Source: Lineus longissimus
Lineage: Eukaryota; Nemertea; Pilidiophora; Heteronemertea; Lineidae
DNA: 64,000 bases
Assembly (NCBI RefSeq): GCF_910592395.1
Contig: NC_088310.1
Location: 13,959,501-14,023,500, forward strand
Direction: 5' to 3'
Within the stretch, counting starts at the first letter, position 1. Each line of letters starts with the position of its first letter. A program made the translations under genes and the position numbers. This document shows positions 10,122-22,532 of the stretch, one piece after another. Below the pieces are notes generated by a model that saw only the letters and a program-made list of their open reading frames with translations, made no database searches and had not been told where the DNA came from.

Positions 10122-12061
10122 TCGCATGAAAAGACCAAGGCCACTCCAAGTGCAGTGTTTAATGCAGACTCCTTGGAGAGCGGTGATAGCCATGCAGTAC
10201 CCAGGCTGCGGTCAAGACATGCAAATTCGACGAAATCTGATGTTACGACACAAAGAATTGAGGCTGTGCGTGTAAAGACAGATAACAAGGAGCTTCCTGC
10301 CATGTTGTCAAGAGAAGCTATTGCAACAGCCCAGATGACCGACCCAGAAATTAGGAACCTTTATGACCACATAGCTGAAGACAAGAGTGAGCCTTCTAAA
10401 GCAACTTTGCAAGGATATGGACTCTGAGAACGCGCCTTATGGGCACAAAAAGCTAGCATGGAAATATCCAATGGTTTACTGTACATTAGGCCAGAAAAGG
10501 ATTCCAAACATAAGAACCACAGATTGGTATTACCCAAGTCCCTGATTAAACCTATTTTCCGGGAAATACACGAGGGATTTGCTGGAGGACACCTTGGAAT
10601 AAGGAAGACGGAAGTTGAGGGAGAGATGCTGGAGGCCTCAAATGAAAAGGGAAGTTACTGATCTTATTAGATCATGCGAGACTTGCCAAAAATGTAAGTC
10701 ACCTCCTCATGGAACAAAAGGACCATTACAGAGCATTCCTGTTGGGAGGAGGAATCAGAGGGTACATGTTGACGTCATAGGACCGATTAATCCACCGTCT
10801 CGGAAGGGACTCAAATTCATTCTTGTCCTTCAAGATGCCTTTACAAAGTGGCCGGAGGCATGGCCTCTGCGCAATCAGAAGGCAACAACATGCGCCAAAG
10901 TGATAGTAAATGATTACATTTCAGGTTTCGGTACTCCAGAAAATCTTCACACAGATCAAGGAACCAATTTCCAGTCGAATGTATTTGATGACATGTGCAA
11001 GATTCTCAACATCCACAAGACGAAGACGACAGCTTTTCATCCACAAGGGAATGGTCAGGTGGAAAATCTTAACAAGACTTTGAAAAGTATGCTGACAGCC
11101 ATGGTTGATGAAGAAGGTCGCGACTGGGATGATCGCCTTCCTGGTGTGTTAATGGCTTACAGATCAAGCGTTCAGGTTTCCACGGAAGAGGCACCCTTTC
11201 TCTTAACCTTCGGAGATGAGATGCAGCTACCCTTAGACTTGATCATAGCCACTGCAGATTCCGATAGAGATTCCTTATCACAACTACCTATCAGAATTGA
11301 GGGCGAAAATCGAATCTTCATTCAATCGGCCTCGTTCGAATCTTAAGTTAGCACAACGGAGACAAAGGACATACTACGACCGGAAATGTAAGGATGGTTC
11401 CTTTGCCGTTGGAGATTTGGTGCTTCTCAGAAACCACTATGTAAAGCCAGGCGTTCCACCCAAGTTTCACCGTCGTTGGATGGGACCGTTTCGGGTGTTA
11501 GATGTGTTATCTGAAGTCAACTACAGAGTAATAACGACGGAAGGGAAGGCCCCGAAGAGTAAAGTTGTCCACCTGAATAATATGAAGCGTTTCTATGCAA
11601 GAGAAAACGAAGAGTTGGACAAACCCAGCGATGACGATGATGATGACGATGATGACAAGATGTCGACTGTGACTACGGAGGAGTCAGATAATGAGTCTTA
11701 CAGCCCAAACTCTGAATTCGAATTCCGTTCTTATAGACCAATGGTTCTTAGATCAGATAAAATAAATGAAATCGCTAAAGAGCCAGGTGTTAACAAATCA
11801 GAGTCTAATGTGACGGATGAAGCAGCTCCTTTTGAGGCGTGTGATGCTTCCTCTTTGGAGAGCGGTGTGGACCATGCAGAGCCCCTGCCGATTCCTAATC
11901 ATGATGTATCCGATGTTTCTGTTGATGCCACTACAAGCAACTATGATCTGAGACCACGTGAGAAATTGCGCGCACCGATTTGCTATCCGCAGTTAACTGA
12001 AAGTGTAACTTTGTGTCGGATAAGAGCCCGCAAGAATGTTAGGCTCAAGAGCAAACTGTAA
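10122..12061 (+). pseudogene. pol: Integrase with HHCC, DDE core and C-terminal domain
   Basis: A linker with NADSLESGDSHAVP is followed by TGA at 10425-10427. The zinc domain has His at 10569 and 10590. After a frameshift near 10610 come Cys at 10675, 10684 and 10693 (CETCQKC). The core has D (10771-10773), D (10954-10956) and E (11062-11064). The last two are 35 residues apart, as in all retroviral-type integrases. A frameshift near 11300 leads into the C-terminal domain (MGPFRVLDVLSEVNYRV, the GPY/F-type motif), a run of nine Asp (about 11632-11658), another SLESG (11852-11866) and a typical end NYDLRPREKLRAP. No chromodomain is seen. Confidence 0.93.
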
Positions 12062-12175
12062 TTAATAAGCAACCAATAAATGTATTAATGTAAATATGAA
12101 AATAATTGTTATCATTAGATATGAAATTATTGGAAGAGAAATACTGAAGCTAATTAATTGCATAAAGTAATCATA

Positions 12176-12192
12176 CCATTTTGCCTTTACAG
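12176..12192 (+). promoter_or_regulatory. Splice acceptor for ORF3 (subgenomic mRNA)
   Basis: CCATTTTGCCTTTACAG ends exactly at the ATG of ORF3. A branch-point-like CTAATT lies about 40 bases upstream. This is the arrangement of env-type genes, which are made from a spliced message. A donor is not certain. CAA|GTAGGC at 3439/3440 in the leader would keep the ORF3 ATG near the 5' end. AG|GTGAGT at 3639/3640 is a stronger match, but it would put the gag start out of frame with ORF3. Confidence 0.65.
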
Positions 12193-13075
12193 ATGGATAT
12201 TTTACAATTAGACCCGTTCCCTGTTGAAGTTAAAGAATTGAAGAGGGGGAGCAGTAGACAAGTCTATTTATTCCTTAAGGACATATTACATCGCCATCTC
12301 AATGTTGAGATTTCGTTCGGGCAGGCTCTGCAACATCTCGTGGAGGCGGGTAATATTTACCTTATGAACACAAGAGAGTTGGTGACCGGCTGTATGATTC
12401 ATGGCATCCGTCTATTTATGGCCAGTGTGAAGAAATCCTTGAAAGTGGAGCCGGTAGAGATGGCTTTTGTCAAAGAGCGTATGCTATCGATAACCAAGGT
12501 GTATAACGGTGAAGAGAAGGACGTTGGGAGTTGGTTGGTCAAACTTGAAGCCAAGTTGCTTCCAGGTAATTTGTTAACTCCCTCCGTGGTTGCGCAACCT
12601 GCAACCTATGATCTCCCCATTTTAGTTATTTCTGATTCTATGTTCAGATTTTGCAAACCATCTGGCGAAATTTATCCAATCTCTCATTCTGGCGAGCGTG
12701 CCGAAGGTGTTAGGCACACCGTAGATCTTTTTCATAACATCCAATGTAGGGCCATCGTCCTTAATCATGGTCTTAACCACACCTGCCAGTATGGCAACCC
12801 TCTTCCATTTATGGAAGATATTTTTCGGTCGCTGACCCATCGTTTCCCAAACATTCCCCTCTATCACTTTCAGCCTCTACTATCCCCATCTGTATTGAAC
12901 AATCCTCTTCCATGTTTTTCGTGTTAGCAATTTTTGCAGGATGATGGTAGATGTGGGATTCACCCCCATTGAACATCCTTCACTTGGTAGAGCTGCGTTC
13001 GACCGAGAGGGCTTTCATTATTCGCGTCAGGGGATGGATGATGTCACCCGTTTCCTCGTGGATGCCATTCATTGA
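12193..13075 (+). pseudogene. ORF3: SGNH-hydrolase-like protein after integrase
   Basis: ATG at 12193 directly after a splice acceptor; 244 codons to TAG 12925-12927, then about 45 more coding codons one frame over (+1) to TGA 13073-13075, so one frameshift near 12915. The first 140 residues are not recognised. The rest reads like an SGNH/GDSL fold: a strand and nucleophile block PILVISDSMFRFC (Ser in SDS, 12631-12639), a block III-like VLNHGLNHT (12757-12783; Asn 12775-12777, the usual D replaced by H), and, after the frameshift, a block V-like DREGFHYSRQGMDDV (D 13001, H 13016). Order and spacing fit the family; residues at blocks I and III are non-standard. No signal peptide or membrane segment is evident, so it is not a normal envelope protein. 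Function unknown. Confidence 0.62.
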
Positions 13076-13760
13076 ATGAATAGGAATACAATGTTGTTCT
13101 TCGTCTTGGAACCCTTCGGAGTAGTGTTATATTCGTTGGGGGAAGAGATGGGTTTGGCGTGTTATTGCAGCATAAGCCCATGAACTCATTAATTCCTAAG
13201 CAGCTCACCGAATCCTGAATGCATGAGACACCTGGGACAACCGCACAAACCGTTGAGGATTACCTTCGGTAAACTGTAACAACCACTTGTAAATTACTGT
13301 AAAAAGGTTTAAATTTATATTTGATTATCGTTCCAGGTTGTCACACACCACGTTGGTAGAGAATATGTCCGTACGCTACTTGTTGACATCGTTACTCATT
13401 ACACTTGCGAGGATTAAGCCTGGATTGGATGGTGCTACGTTGATTCATTTTTTGTATATAGCAGACTTCCTAGCGGACTGATTGTTTGATGGTCGTTATC
13501 CATTGTAATATTATATTGGACATGTTGGATATTACTGAATTGTACATTGGAAAGATAGTTGTACAGCTCGCGTTTGTGATTCAAATATTATTATAGTGGA
13601 CATTGCTGAGATCCGGTAGTTCGTGCGTAATGGATTGTGTGGTATATATATATTGTATAGTTTATTTCTTATTGTAATACAGTTGGAATTCTGGAGCGTA
13701 GCTATGAGGACTATTTTGTTCAAAATTTTTGATATTTGAACAATTTTTTGGTGGGGATGG
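13076..13760 (+). other. 3' noncoding part of the gypsy element with polypurine tract
   Basis: No coding sequence recognised over 685 bp. GGTGGGGATGG (13750-13760), directly before the 3' LTR, is the likely plus-strand primer, although two T residues interrupt it. CGTTCCAG at about 13331-13338 resembles another splice acceptor. Confidence 0.6.
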
Positions 13761-14065
13761 TGTGGTGAACTGGGTCACAGTCTTGGTTCCGTGGTTGGCC
13801 ATGGCGGCGCCAGCATTACGGACGTGCCCCGGTCACCCGGCCATCCCCACCCGTGGTTATGTCACTCGGCTGCGCTCGGTATTTCCCGCTGTACTGTCGA
13901 TGACGCAATGACGCGCAATGTCGTTACGTCATCGACAGAGCGGTGTTGAAGCGGAGAGACGAGCGGGTTCGAACGTGGAAAGTGACAGAGATAAAATCGA
14001 GTATTAATCAACGTTAGTCGAGTCTTTCATTTAGCAAAACTATTGTTACAACTTTATTCTTTTCA
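13761..14065 (+). repeat. 3' LTR of the Ty3/gypsy element
   Basis: 305 bp, 8 differences from the 5' LTR, none an indel. Followed by ATAT matching the four bases before the 5' LTR. Hairpin conserved at 13894-13938. Confidence 0.97.
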
Positions 14066-14569
14066 ATATTGATTCCTCTTTAAAGGTATGAACTCTGTGA
14101 CCTTAAAAGTAGGTCAAACTAGAGCAATGTCGATGGCAAGGCCATTGCAAATCTCCCCACTTTTGATAAGCAGGAGTGTTGAGGTGGAAAATTTTTAATG
14201 TATGTGTTGTAATGGTGTGTTTGGAGAAGGCGTTTGATGTCGTGAATGTGCATGTGGTGAAGTTTAGATAAATGTTCAGAGAAAGTGATGCATTTGAGGG
14301 TGATGTGATATTGTACAATGTTAATAATAACATTGAAAATGCCATTATTGTACAAAACGCGTTACTAATAAGCGAGATATTGCACTTCTCGCATTTTAGG
14401 TTTTGGCCCCCTGGTGATGAAAATCGAAAATCAGATTGCACCGAAATTGGGTGACAGAGGGGATCAAGTTTCAAGTTTATAGTTTTATCGGTTAAGAAAG
14501 GTGCCATAGTTATACACTATCGGACAATTTACGCCACAGTCAATGTCCTAACTAGTATTGGGCAATTCG
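14066..14569. repeat. Worn 300-bp monomer fragments
   Basis: Contains CTCTGTGACCTTAAAAGTAG, AATAAGCGAGATATTGCACTT, GGCCCCCTGGTGATGA and GGTGCCATAGTTA in the order of the dispersed 300-bp monomer. The gypsy element inserted into this repeat. Confidence 0.8.
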
Positions 14570-15157
14570 CCTAACAGCAAATTGCAGACCATATCCCTGG
14601 TGAAAGTATTTTGTCATGTTGAGAAATTAGGTTTGCACCAGGATATAACCAGATAAATCAGAGGCAAATAACCCTGAATAACCAGCTGAATTAGGTTGTG
14701 ACAGTAGGTGCATCATAAATACTAGAATTAGCGATGGTTCTGGGACTGCAACAACTCAGAATATGGATGGTCAGAATCCAGCAGACAACAAGCAAATGTA
14801 ATCTGAATCTCAACATCTTTCGTATCTTTTGATGAGTTTTCTGGTCGAGTGAGGGAAACCAGTTGGCCATCTGATATGGCTGGTGGGGATGAAAGCTCCC
14901 AATGTTGGGACGACCAATAATACATTGCGTCTCCACAGTATTTATATTATAATACCTCCCTCCATGCACACATGGTTCTGCTGCCAATTTTTTCTTCAAA
15001 TGAGCTAGGTGTCAATCATGCACTTGTGGGTACTGGCACCACGTAGGTAACTTCTGATCTGATCTTAAGTGGCAGGTTTTTGGTGCTTTGTCCTGGTGCT
15101 CATTTTTAAGATGACAAAACACTATCACCAGGGATATGGTCTGCAATTGCTGTTAGG
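14570..15157. mobile_element. 588-bp element with about 47-bp terminal inverted repeats
   Basis: CCTAACAGCAAATTGCAGAC at the left and its near-exact reverse complement at the right (one base missing, a few mismatches) extend over about 47 bp (14570-14617, 15110-15157). No clear target duplication is seen. Small open frames on the minus strand inside it are most likely part of the transposon. Class unknown, MITE-like. Confidence 0.75.
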
Positions 15158-16734
15158 AAAGTCACAACCTGGGGACAAAAAATAAATGTGATTTAGACTT
15201 CGCATTCCTTTGAAGTGTAGGTTACAACATCCCAGGCCATTGATGCATGCATGGTCATAACATAGGGGCAACCGGGAATCATGGCTAGGATTTTTACAAC
15301 CATTCTTTTGAGGTGTAGATTGTGATGTGAGGGAAGTGTCTTTATCTCTACATAAAATTCCTTCGACATGGTGCAACAAACCAGTCCAGTAGATATATAC
15401 ATGGTCATAGCATACGGCATCGAGACAACCAGTATGCAAGGTTACGGCCACGCCCAAGGGGTATGACCGATCAGCACTAAGAGTAAAAACGTAAAATGCA
15501 ATAATATATTTTTAAACTAACTGCCACAGTAGGTTTATTTATTCAGCCTTTTTGAAGTAAAAGTATTACAGTGAAAAGAACGAAATACGGCTGGAATATT
15601 ATACTGGTTTGTCTTCGGACGGCAAATTCAGCACTGCACCGATGTCAAGGTTAAGACGGTTATACGACTTTGCCTCATCAGCTCCTCGTGGTCAAGGCTC
15701 CTATATCCGTGACTGATGCGGTCGCAGAACAGAACAGATGCTGATCATCCCCGTCACTGCGTCAGGCTGTAAAACGACCGAGGAAATATTTTAACTTCAC
15801 CAGAAGTTTTATCATTCATTATTCAGACCAACAGACACTGACTACCTGCTAATAGTCTATGAATTTCATTGTCATAATTCAGAACAAACACTTATCACCT
15901 TTGCTGACAATATTTTCAGAAGGTGTGTACATTCGTGTGTCCATTTACACTGCACGTGTATACGTGCTTTGCTGTACATTTCTACAGGAGTGAGCAGGAT
16001 GTACAGAAAAACGATCTCCAAAACTGTTGCTTTCAGCACTCGCGACACGTTAAGCGAGGTTTTAGCAATTATTTTCAGTGAAGGTATATCTCATGTGTAG
16101 AGTCTGGGTGATTTTGAGACATTCTTAGGTGTTTAAGGCGCACAGTTTGATGAAACTTACCCGAATTCGTAATTTTTTTGATGAATGTATATCCGCCATT
16201 GCGGGGATCTGGAAACTTTCGGATGACAGTTTGCCTCAAAAGATGGACGTGCTCCCTATAATCACCCAAACTAACAGCGAATATTTATTCTTAAGATCCT
16301 TTTCTTGACCTCTGCTGAGTTAATTTTGTCTGATGCAGTGTTTCAACACAAATTTGAGGGCGATTACAATCACGAAAAAATCACACTCACCCAGTCTAGA
16401 ATGCGTAGACGAAATGTCTGTTGGCTCTTCTATGTAGCGGGTATCCTCCCACCTGTTCAGGTCAGGACAGATCAACGTTGAGCAACTTGCCTAATCGGTA
16501 AAAACGCGGGAGGCAGTGCTATTACCGGAACGGTTCAGAACCGACGATTTTCATCAAAAATCACCCGAAAACTAAAAAAGTAAGCAACGGCTGCAAAAAT
16601 AAAGTACACGTTGTTCGTTAGCAGGTTATGAAACGTAACCTAACCAAATTTCAGGTCGTTCCGTGCGGCAGTTTCGGAGATACGTGTCGAAAACCACATC
16701 CCTCGGGTCCTGGCGATCGGCTCAGTAAAAACAA
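15158..16734. other. No gene seen; partly repeated sequence
   Basis: 15905-16260 resembles 46055-46370 (shared TACATTCGTGTGTCC, GTACATTTCTACAG, AAAACGATC, GTCTGGGTGATT), so it belongs to an old dispersed repeat. Otherwise AT-rich sequence without a recognisable exon. Confidence 0.5.
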
Positions 16735-16768
16735 TAGACCATATCCACGGAGTTGTGGATATGGTCTA
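16735..16768. repeat. Perfect 14-bp palindrome with 6-nt loop
   Basis: TAGACCATATCCAC, loop GGAGTT, then the exact reverse complement. Could be a transposon end or a cruciform-forming site. No other role seen. Confidence 0.85.
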
Positions 16769-16770
16769 AT

Positions 16771-16890
16771 AATCGGCGTGTCGTAGTTCTGTTTTTATCG
16801 GTTCGTGTATTGAATTTCTTTGGTCCATGTATCGCCAGTTCAGTTCGGTTCCTAACCTATCTTCCTACCGGTTTCTATCGTGTCCAGTGT
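16771..16890 (+). repeat. Dispersed repeat shared with 41690-41815
   Basis: Shares GTAGTTC..TTTTATCGG..GTGTATTGA, CAGTTCGGTTCCTAA-like and TTCTATCGTGTC in the same order with 41690-41815. About 75% alike by eye. Class unknown. Confidence 0.7.
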
Positions 16891-17051
16891 TCACGCCAGG
16901 CAGGTTTTTCCAGGCGGCACCGCCCTGTTTTAACACAGAGGGCATACATCGCCCTGTTATAAAATACGGCGCCCCATTAAAGAAACCATCGCCCTCTGAA
17001 AAAAATCTCTTCCAATAACTCTCAGGCCTGTTGCAGGCCTTCTGAGTAAAA

Positions 17052-18078
17052 TGAAATGGTCCAGGGACCATGTGCTCACCTCGGGTAATGTAATGCATGC
17101 ATGTCATTTCCAGTGGATATGAGGAGAACAGTTTCTAGCTAGTTTCACCAGTTTTGATTCCATTGAATAATATTATTCTTCTTGGCTCAATGGCACAAAA
17201 GAAAATTACCGGTACCATCTAAGTATAGCATTTTGGTTATAAAGTTGACTGAATTTCAGGGTTATTGACGAGTGTACATGTCACATGGAAATTGGTTGAC
17301 ATCTGTTCAACAGTTAAGGAGTAATACGACTTTGTTGGATTTTCAAGATGGCGGCCTGGTGGCCATATTTGTCATGGGATTTGACTGAAAATTAGGGATA
17401 TTGATAAGAGTACATAGATACATAATCACATGAAGTTTGGTTGCAATCCTATCATTAGTTTCGGAGTAATAGGACTTTGTTGAATTTTCGAGATGGCCCC
17501 CTGACGGCCATATTGGTCAATGGATTTGACTGAAAATCAGGGACATTGTAGAGAGTACATAGATATACAATCACATGAAATTTGGTTTCAATCTGACTTT
17601 GTTAGATTCTCAAGATGGCCGCCTGGCCGCCATATTTGAAGTCCGAACGGGACAAATTTTAGGGTAGAATAGAATGTCCCTAGGTATATGTCCTCACAAG
17701 TTTAGAACCTTCTAGCTCGAAAAGAAACAAAACGTGCCACCAATCGGTGATTTAGTGAACTTTGACCTCTGTGACCTTGAAAAGAAGGTCAAATCAAAAA
17801 CCCAGGTGATATCTCATTAAACCTAACTAGATACACCAACCATAAAAATTTCATCACTCTACGTCCAATCATTAACTTCAAAAAGGCAAAAAACTATTTC
17901 CAAGATGGCCGCCTGGAGGCCAGAAAGTAGGTCATATTGCGAAAAAGAAAAATAAGTATGGGCATATTGCCTTAAGCTAACATCACACCAAGTTTTAGCC
18001 ATCTAACCCAAGCAAGGACCAAACATGCTCCGCTAACGGACGCCACGGTGTCCTATAAGCTCCCCATAGGTGAGCTAA
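17052..18078 (+). mobile_element. Nonautonomous element, head/tail family, diverged copy
   Basis: Head TGAAATGGTCCAGGGACCAT, then GTGCTCACC. The body has repeats around CAAGATGGC.GCCTGG..GCCATATT. Tail: GGACGCCACGGTGTCCTATAAGC with a hairpin and GGTGAGCTAA. The next element begins at the very next base (18079), so one copy probably landed at the end of the other. Confidence 0.75.
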
Positions 18079-19708
18079 TGAAACGGCCAGGGGCCATTGT
18101 GCTCACCGCTAAATATATTTGGTGCATTGGAATTCATCCAGGTTAAGAAACATTTTACATATATAGTATATAGGTCAAACCAAAGTCAGTATGAAATGTG
18201 ATGTATCGTTGCTTGGAGTAAGTACCATAAGAATATCATCAAAAACAATTCACTAATAAACGAGATATTGCACTTTTCATCTATTTTAGTTTCGGCCTCC
18301 TGGTGGCCAAGTTGTGTACCAGATCAGATCGAAATTCGGTGTCCGAGGTGACATGACGTAGGGAGTCATGTGAACCAAATTTCAAGTTCATAGCTTTAGT
18401 GGTTAAGAAACGTGCCATAGTTGCACTCAAACGACCAATTTATGCCATTTGACCTCTGTGACCTTGAAAAGCAGGTCAAATCAAAAACTCATATGATATG
18501 TGATGTATCCTTGCTAGGAGAACCTACCATAAAAATGTTATTGAAAACGAATCACTAATAAGCAAAATATCACACTTTCTTGGTTTTCACATTTGGCCCC
18601 CAGGTGGCCAAGTCGAGAATCAGACCAGACTGAAATTCAGGGTCAGAGGTCAGCTGACCTAGGGGGTTCTGTGTACAAAGTCTCAAGTTCATGGCCTTAG
18701 GGGTTAACAAACGTTCCACAGTTTCGCTCAAATGGGCAATTTACGCCATTTGACCTCTGTGAACTTGACAAGTACATCAAATCGAAAACCCGTATCATAT
18801 GTGATGTATCCTTGCTAAGAGTATCTACCGTAAAATTTTTACCAAAAACTAATCTGTAATATTAATAAGCGAGACATGGCACTATTCAAATTTTTGGTTT
18901 TGGCCCCCTGGTGGCCAAGTTAGGAATCAGTCCGGACCGAAAATCAGTGTCACAAGTCATCTGACCTAGGGGGTCATGTGTACCAAGTTTAAAGTTCATA
19001 GCTTTAGTGGATAAGAAACGTGCCATAGTTACACACAAACGGCCAATTCACAGCATTTGACCTCTGTGACCTTGAAAATAAGGTCAAATCGAAAACCCAT
19101 AGGATATGTGATGTATCCTTGTTCTGAGTACCTACCATACAAATAAAATTGAAAACAAGTCACTATTAAGCGAGATATTACACTTTTTACTTTTTTTAGT
19201 TTTGGCCCCCTGGTGGCCAAGTCGAGAATCAGATTAGACCGAAATTTGGTGTCCGAGGTTATATGATGTAGGGAGTCATGTGTACCAAATTTCAAGTTCA
19301 TAGCTTTATTGGAAAGAAACGTGCCACAGTTACACTCAAACGGCAAATTTATGCCATTTGATCTCTGTGACCTTGAAAAGTTGGTCAAATCAAAAACACG
19401 TATGACATGTGATATATCCTTGCTAGGAGAACCTACCATAAAAATTTCATCAAAAACAGATCACTAATAAGTGAGAGATCACACAATTTATATTTTCAGT
19501 TTTGGCCCCCTAGTGGCCAAGTCAAGAATCAGACCGGAACGAAATTCAATGTCGAAAGTCATCTGACCAAGGGGGTCATGCATACAAAGTTTTGAGTCCA
19601 TAGCCCGAGCGGTTAAGAAACGTGCCACTGTTTTAGAAATAGGATACGACGGACGACAGACGACGGACACTGCGGTGTTGTATAGACTCCCCTACGGTGA
19701 GCCAAAAA
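18079..19708 (+). mobile_element. Nonautonomous element, type 2 (GGTGAGCCAAAAA tail)
   Basis: Head TGAAACGGCCAGGGGCCATT then GTGCTCACC. Four to five 300-bp monomers, each running TTTGACCTCTGTGACCTTGA ... AATAAGCGAGATATT ... GGCCCCCTGGTGGCCAA ... GTTAAGAAACGTGCCA. A short (GAC)n tract; tail GGACACTGCGGTGTTGTATA..CTACGGTGAGCCAAAAA. No coding capacity: open frames across it are frame-shadows of the repeat. Confidence 0.85.
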
Positions 19709-21328
19709 GGAGAAAATAAGGCAAAAAATCTCTTCAATTAAGGACATTTTTAGGAATTTTTCAAATAAGATAAGGAAAAAGTAGGAAATTTCACCGGTTG
19801 CAGCAAAGGAAATGAAATGGCCAGGGCCATTGTGCTCACCTCATGTGGAGGAAAGATGGATAAAGAGCATGGTATTGTGTCATGTAGTGTTAGGTTTGAT
19901 GTAGGTCCAAGCAATTACAATTTCCCCAAAATGGCCAATTTACAGTACATTCGACCTCTGTGACCTTGAAAAGTAGGTCAAATCAAAGAAGACCCGGGTG
20001 ACACATTGAATGGTTGTTAGAATTAGATGTACCTATGATATAAAATTGGTGCCAATCGGGCAAGTCATTACTAGGAATAATGGCATTTTGAAGAATTTAG
20101 GATTTGGCCCCCTCCCTAGAGGCCAAACGGCAAATCAGATCGCACCAAACTTCGGTACCTAAGATCACCTGACCAAGGGGTACATGTGTACTTAATTTGT
20201 GATCAATAGTCATTGCAGTTAAGAAACGTGCCATAGTTACGGCCTGACGGCGAATTTACGCCATTTGACCTCTGTGACCTTGACAAGAAGGTCAAATTAA
20301 AAACCTGTGTGACATATACTGTATGGTGGTAAGATGTACCCATGATATCAAATTGGTGGCAATCGGGCAAGAAGTTAAGGAATAATCACATTTTTAAGGT
20401 TTTTGGATTTTGCCCCCTGGTGGTCAAGTGGTGAATCATATTGGACCAAACTTCGGTCCCTGAGATCACCTGACTATGGGGTAAATGTGTACCAAATTTG
20501 GTATCAATAGTCATTGCAATTTAGAAACGTGCCATCGTTACATCCTAACGGCCAATTTACACCATTTGACCTCTGTGACCTTGAAAATAAGGTCAAATCG
20601 AAAACCCGTAGGATATGTGATGTATCCTTGTTCTGAGTACCTACCATACAAATAAAATTGAAAACAAGTCACTATTAAGCGAGATATTACACTTTTTACT
20701 TTTTTTAGTTTTGGCCCCCTGGTGGCCAAGTCGAGAATCAGATTAGACCGAAATTTGGTGTCCGAGGTTATATGATGTAGGGAGTCATGTGTACCAAATT
20801 TCAAGTTCATAGCTTTATTGGAAAGAAACGTGCCACAGTTACACTCAAACGGCAAATTTATGCCATTTGATCTCTGTGACCTTGAAAAGTTGGTCAAATC
20901 AAAAACACGTATGACATGTGATATATCCTTGCTAGGAGAACCTACCATAAAAATTTCATCAAAAACAGATCACTAATAAGTGAGAGATCACACAATTTAT
21001 ATTTTCAGTTTTGGCCCCCTAGTGGCCAAGTCAAGAATCAGACCGGAACGAAATTCAATGTCGAAAGTCATCTGACCAAGGGGGTCATGCATACAAAGTT
21101 TTGAGTCCATAGCCCGAGCGGTTAAGAAACGTGCCACTGTTTTAGAAATAGGATACGACGGACGACGGACGACAGACGACGGACACTGCGGTGTTGTATA
21201 GACTCCCCTACGGTGAGCCAAAAAGGAGAAAATAAGGCAAAAAATCTCTTCAATTAAGGACATTTTTAGGAATTTTTCAAATAAGATAAGGAAAAAGTAG
21301 GAAATTTCACCGGTTGCAGCAAAGGAAA

Positions 21329-22532
<1,204 letters not shown>

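Larger units (their letters stand above)
3012..14065 (+). mobile_element. Ty3/gypsy LTR retrotransposon, full length but inactivated, with a third ORF
   Basis: The ends are two 305-bp direct repeats beginning TGTGG and ending TTCA, flanked by ATAT on both sides (3008-3011 and 14066-14069). Internal order is primer site, gag, -1 frameshift, protease, RT, RNase H, integrase, splice acceptor, ORF3, purine-rich tract. Having integrase after RNase H places it in the Ty3/gypsy group. The 11,054 bp include a 2,132-bp DNA transposon, so the original was about 8.9 kb. LTRs differ at 8 of 305 sites (2.6%), 5 of them CpG/TpG or CpG/CpA pairs. In-frame stops are at 4197, 5612, 8616, 10119 and 10425. Frameshifts lie near 8190, 8980, 9150, 9795, 10610, 11300 and 12915. 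It lies antisense in the large BTBD7 intron. The clade is not resolved. Confidence 0.97.

Noticed and set aside
4197-10427. Four of five in-frame stops are TAA: alternative code or stop readthrough
   Set aside because: Intact BTBD7 exons use the standard code, one stop is TGA, and frameshifts accompany them; ordinary decay is enough.
12193-13075. ORF3 as an envelope glycoprotein
   Set aside because: No signal peptide, furin-like site, fusion peptide or C-terminal membrane anchor is visible.
14691-14999. Protein-like minus-strand frames as BTBD7 or other exons
   Set aside because: They lie inside the 588-bp TIR element and lack a pyrimidine-rich acceptor.
19029-20948. Two nearly identical 136-codon minus-strand frames
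   Set aside because: They recur because the region is tandemly duplicated; they consist of the noncoding 300-bp monomer.
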